Below, in pieces: positions 62,018-64,000 of a stretch of 64,000 bases of DNA (position 1 is its first letter; each line of letters starts with the position of its first letter). Under the pieces are notes generated by a model, which saw only the letters and a program-made list of their open reading frames with translations, was not told the origin of the DNA and made no database searches. The position numbers and the translations under genes were made by a program. The DNA is taken from assembly GCF_900114115.1 (NCBI RefSeq), contig NZ_FORX01000016.1:1-64000 (forward strand), given 5' to 3'. This DNA is from Desulfomicrobium apsheronum (GTDB taxonomy: Bacteria; Desulfobacterota; Desulfovibrionia; Desulfovibrionales; Desulfomicrobiaceae).

Positions 62018-63080
62018 TGACAACGCCCTGCGCGGGCTCGTGCACCATTTGAGCGCCGGCGTCGCGACACCGCACCAGGTCTGCCTGAGCATGGGCGACT
62101 GCCGTTTTCGGGTCATGACCAATTCCGGAAATCTGGCCCAGGAATTGACCAGATATTTTGCGCCATTCCTGAACCTAGGATCGGAAGCGGACATATCCAT
62201 CACAGCCTTGCAGGGCGAGGTTCCTGATCTGGGGCTGATTTTTCAGGTCAAGGAGCCGGATCCGGGCAAGACCAAGATAAAAGAGGAGTGGGCCGACATC
62301 GAAGGCGGGCGGGTCATTCGCAAGCGCCTGACCGGCATGCATTTTCTCTTCGGAAACGGGGAAAATCTGGCCGTGGGGGACTGCGAGGCCAATCCCAACC
62401 AGGTCGTCAATTTCATCAACAACCGTTTCATCGAGCGCAAGTTGAACGACGGCTGTCTTCTGGCGCATGCCGCCGGAGTAGCGGTGTGTGAGACCGGCAT
62501 GGCCATGGCCGGGTTTTCGGGCATGGGCAAATCGACCCTGGCCCTGCATCTGGTTAGCAAGGGCGTGACTTTTGTCAGCAACGACCGCCTGATGATCAGT
62601 CCGACAAGCTCCGCCCCGGTCATGTTCGGCGTGGCCAAGCACCCGCGCATCAATCCCGGCACGGCCCTGCACAATCCCGATCTGACAGGCATAATCTCCC
62701 CCGAGGACACGGCGCGTTTCCAGAGCCTGTCTCCGGAGGAACTCTGGAGCCTGGAGCACAAGTACGACGCCCTCATCGACCAGCTTTTTGGCCCGGACAG
62801 GTTCATCCTGCAGTGCCCCATGCGTTATCTGGTGCTGCTGAACTGGCACCGGGACGGCTCGCCCACGCGTTTCGAGGAGATCGACATCAACGCGCGGCAC
62901 GATTTGCTGGAAGCCTTCATGAAGGACACCGGCCTTTTTTTCACCGCCGAGAACGGCTATGCCCCGACGCCTGACGACTATGCCAAGGCGCTGGCGGGGT
63001 GCAGGGTGTTCGAGATCAGCGGAGGCGTGGACTTTGACCAGGCCGCGGACGGCTGTCTGCGGCTGCTGGAAAAGGCATGA
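62010..63080 (+). CDS. HprK-related kinase B (GTG start)
   Basis: A 356-residue protein related to the HPr kinase/phosphorylase C-terminal domain. A Walker A GFSGMGKS lies at residues 168-175, followed by GVTFVSNDRLM and a K-loop-like region with AKHPRINPGTAL. The N-terminal 130 residues have no clear match. No HPr partner is encoded here, so the target is another protein or small molecule. GTG 62010 has GGAG seven bases upstream and starts inside the ATP-grasp gene; an upstream in-frame start lies wholly in that gene. Confidence 0.88.
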   Translation: MNNDNALRGLVHHLSAGVATPHQVCLSMGDCRFRVMTNSGNLAQELTRYFAPFLNLGSEADISITALQGEVPDLGLIFQVKEPDPGKTKIKEEWADIEGGRVIRKRLTGMHFLFGNGENLAVGDCEANPNQVVNFINNRFIERKLNDGCLLAHAAGVAVCETGMAMAGFSGMGKSTLALHLVSKGVTFVSNDRLMISPTSSAPVMFGVAKHPRINPGTALHNPDLTGIISPEDTARFQSLSPEELWSLEHKYDALIDQLFGPDRFILQCPMRYLVLLNWHRDGSPTRFEEIDINARHDLLEAFMKDTGLFFTAENGYAPTPDDYAKALAGCRVFEISGGVDFDQAADGCLRLLEKA

Positions 63081-64000
63081 CGGCCATACGGGTCACCCGG
63101 GAGGTCAACGTCCCGGATCCGGTGCGCGTGGCCAGGGCGTTGCGCAGCCCCGATCTTGGGCCGCGAATCCTCTTTTTCACCGGCGGTACGGCACTCAAGG
63201 AAACCAGCCAGGCCCTGGTGGGGTACACCCACAACTCCGTGCACCTGGTCACGCCCTTTGATTCGGGGGGCAGTTCTGCCGTGCTGCGACGCTATTTCGA
63301 CATGCCGGCTGTGGGCGACCTGCGCAACCGGCTCATGGCCCTGGCCGATCGCACCCTGCACGGATACCCAGAGATTTTCGAGCTTTTTGCCCACCGCCTG
63401 CCCAAGACCGCAAGTTCCGGACAGCTGCTGGACGAACTCTCCGCCCTGGTCGCAGGCAGCCATCCGCTCATTACCCGGGTGTCGGACCCCATGCGCAAGA
63501 TCATTCGTCATCACCTGCAACTTTTCGAGAAATCCATCGGCCCGGATTTCGACCTGCGCGGGGCGAGTGTCGGCAATCTCATCCTGACCGCCGGATATCT
63601 TGAAAACAGGCGGCACATCGACCCCATCGTCTACATCTATTCCAAACTGGTCCAAGTGCGCGGGGAAGTCCGCCTGCTGATCAATTCCAACCTGCAACTT
63701 CGGGCCGTGCTCGAAGGCGGCGGTCACCTCGTCGGCCAGCATTTGCTCACCGGGAAGGAGACTCCCCCTCTTTCCCGCCCTGTGTCCGAGCTGTCCCTCG
63801 TCGATCCCGCCAAGGGCAACGCGCCAGTGCGGCCGCTCATCCGCGACAAGATCCGCAGGGCCATCCAGGGCGCGGACCTCATCTGTTATCCGGTGGGCAG
63901 CTTCTACAGCTCCATCGTCGCCAACCTGCTGCCTCGGGGAGTGGGGCAGGCCGTGAGCCAGACGCCCTGTCCCAAGGTCTTCATCCCGAACACGTTCAGC
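63077..64000 (+). CDS. GAK system CofD-like protein (3' end outside window)
   Basis: The first 308 residues of a CofD/YvcK-superfamily protein, running off the window. The phosphate-binding glycine-rich FFTGGTALKETSQAL and the following TPFDSGGSSAVLRR are clear, with GASVGNLILTAGYLE and ICYPVGSFYSSIVANLLPRG further on. CofD transfers a phospholactyl group to F420 precursors; YvcK relatives bind UDP-sugars. No F420 genes are in view, so a related transfer or a regulatory role is more likely. Its ATG overlaps the kinase stop by four bases. Confidence 0.87.
   Translation, partial: MTAIRVTREVNVPDPVRVARALRSPDLGPRILFFTGGTALKETSQALVGYTHNSVHLVTPFDSGGSSAVLRRYFDMPAVGDLRNRLMALADRTLHGYPEIFELFAHRLPKTASSGQLLDELSALVAGSHPLITRVSDPMRKIIRHHLQLFEKSIGPDFDLRGASVGNLILTAGYLENRRHIDPIVYIYSKLVQVRGEVRLLINSNLQLRAVLEGGGHLVGQHLLTGKETPPLSRPVSELSLVDPAKGNAPVRPLIRDKIRRAIQGADLICYPVGSFYSSIVANLLPRGVGQAVSQTPCPKVFIPNTFS

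Overview
The window looks like a chromosomal segment of a motile, anaerobic, sulfate-reducer-type deltaproteobacterium of the order Desulfovibrionales. The inference rests on a selenocysteine-containing SelD, a four-subunit 2-oxoacid:ferredoxin oxidoreductase, zinc-ribbon forms of ribosomal proteins, and the gene set at the right end that is recalled from Desulfovibrio-like genomes. Desulfomicrobium would fit, but the genus is a guess. About 76 protein genes are supported. No rRNA, tRNA, CRISPR array, insertion sequence or phage was seen.

Layout. 1-14.7 kb: the 3' end of tuf followed by a continuous S10-spc-alpha ribosomal operon with secY, map and rpoA, closed by a strong terminator. 14.7-18.3 kb: a selenium cluster of LysR regulator, selD with an in-frame UGA that a normal gene caller would truncate, and a [2Fe-2S]/ASKHA protein. 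18.3-25.5 kb: housekeeping genes (small lipoprotein, recJ, DUF2156 protein, topA, era, yggS). 25.5-31.3 kb: flagellar stator and switch/export genes motA-motB-motB-fliL-fliM-fliN-fliO-fliP-fliQ. 31.3-44.0 kb: rlmB-like methyltransferase, MltD-like transglycosylase, a PAS/GAF histidine kinase with an iron alcohol dehydrogenase, tag-aroE, a vor/kor-type oxidoreductase operon behind queA, and bioA. 44.0-48.5 kb: a tandem duplication of an NhaD-type antiporter plus a universal stress protein. 48.5-53.1 kb: a ZraP-ZraS-ZraR-like metal/envelope stress system with a sigma-54 promoter, divergent from a His-rich mini-protein and a short CbiX chelatase. 53.2-54.8 kb: DksA/TraR-like protein and PIN-PhoH ATPase. 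54.9-64.0 kb: a divergent locus with a PHP-glycosyltransferase fusion on one side and a seven-gene operon on the other (XXXCH protein, PHP-like hydrolase, amphi-Trp protein, PhoU-kinase fusion, ATP-grasp enzyme, HprK-related kinase B, CofD-like protein running off the window).

The last locus matches what I recall as the computationally named but uncharacterised GAK system. It is the best candidate here for an undescribed biological system: two kinase folds, an ATP-grasp ligase fold, a CofD-type transferase, PHP phosphoesterase folds, a PhoU domain and two small proteins that could be substrates or carriers. The control region carries three TGTSAC hexamers at exact 11-bp spacing, which resembles a Pho box and suggests phosphate control. 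Start codons were set by Shine-Dalgarno spacing and family length; uncertain ones are noted.
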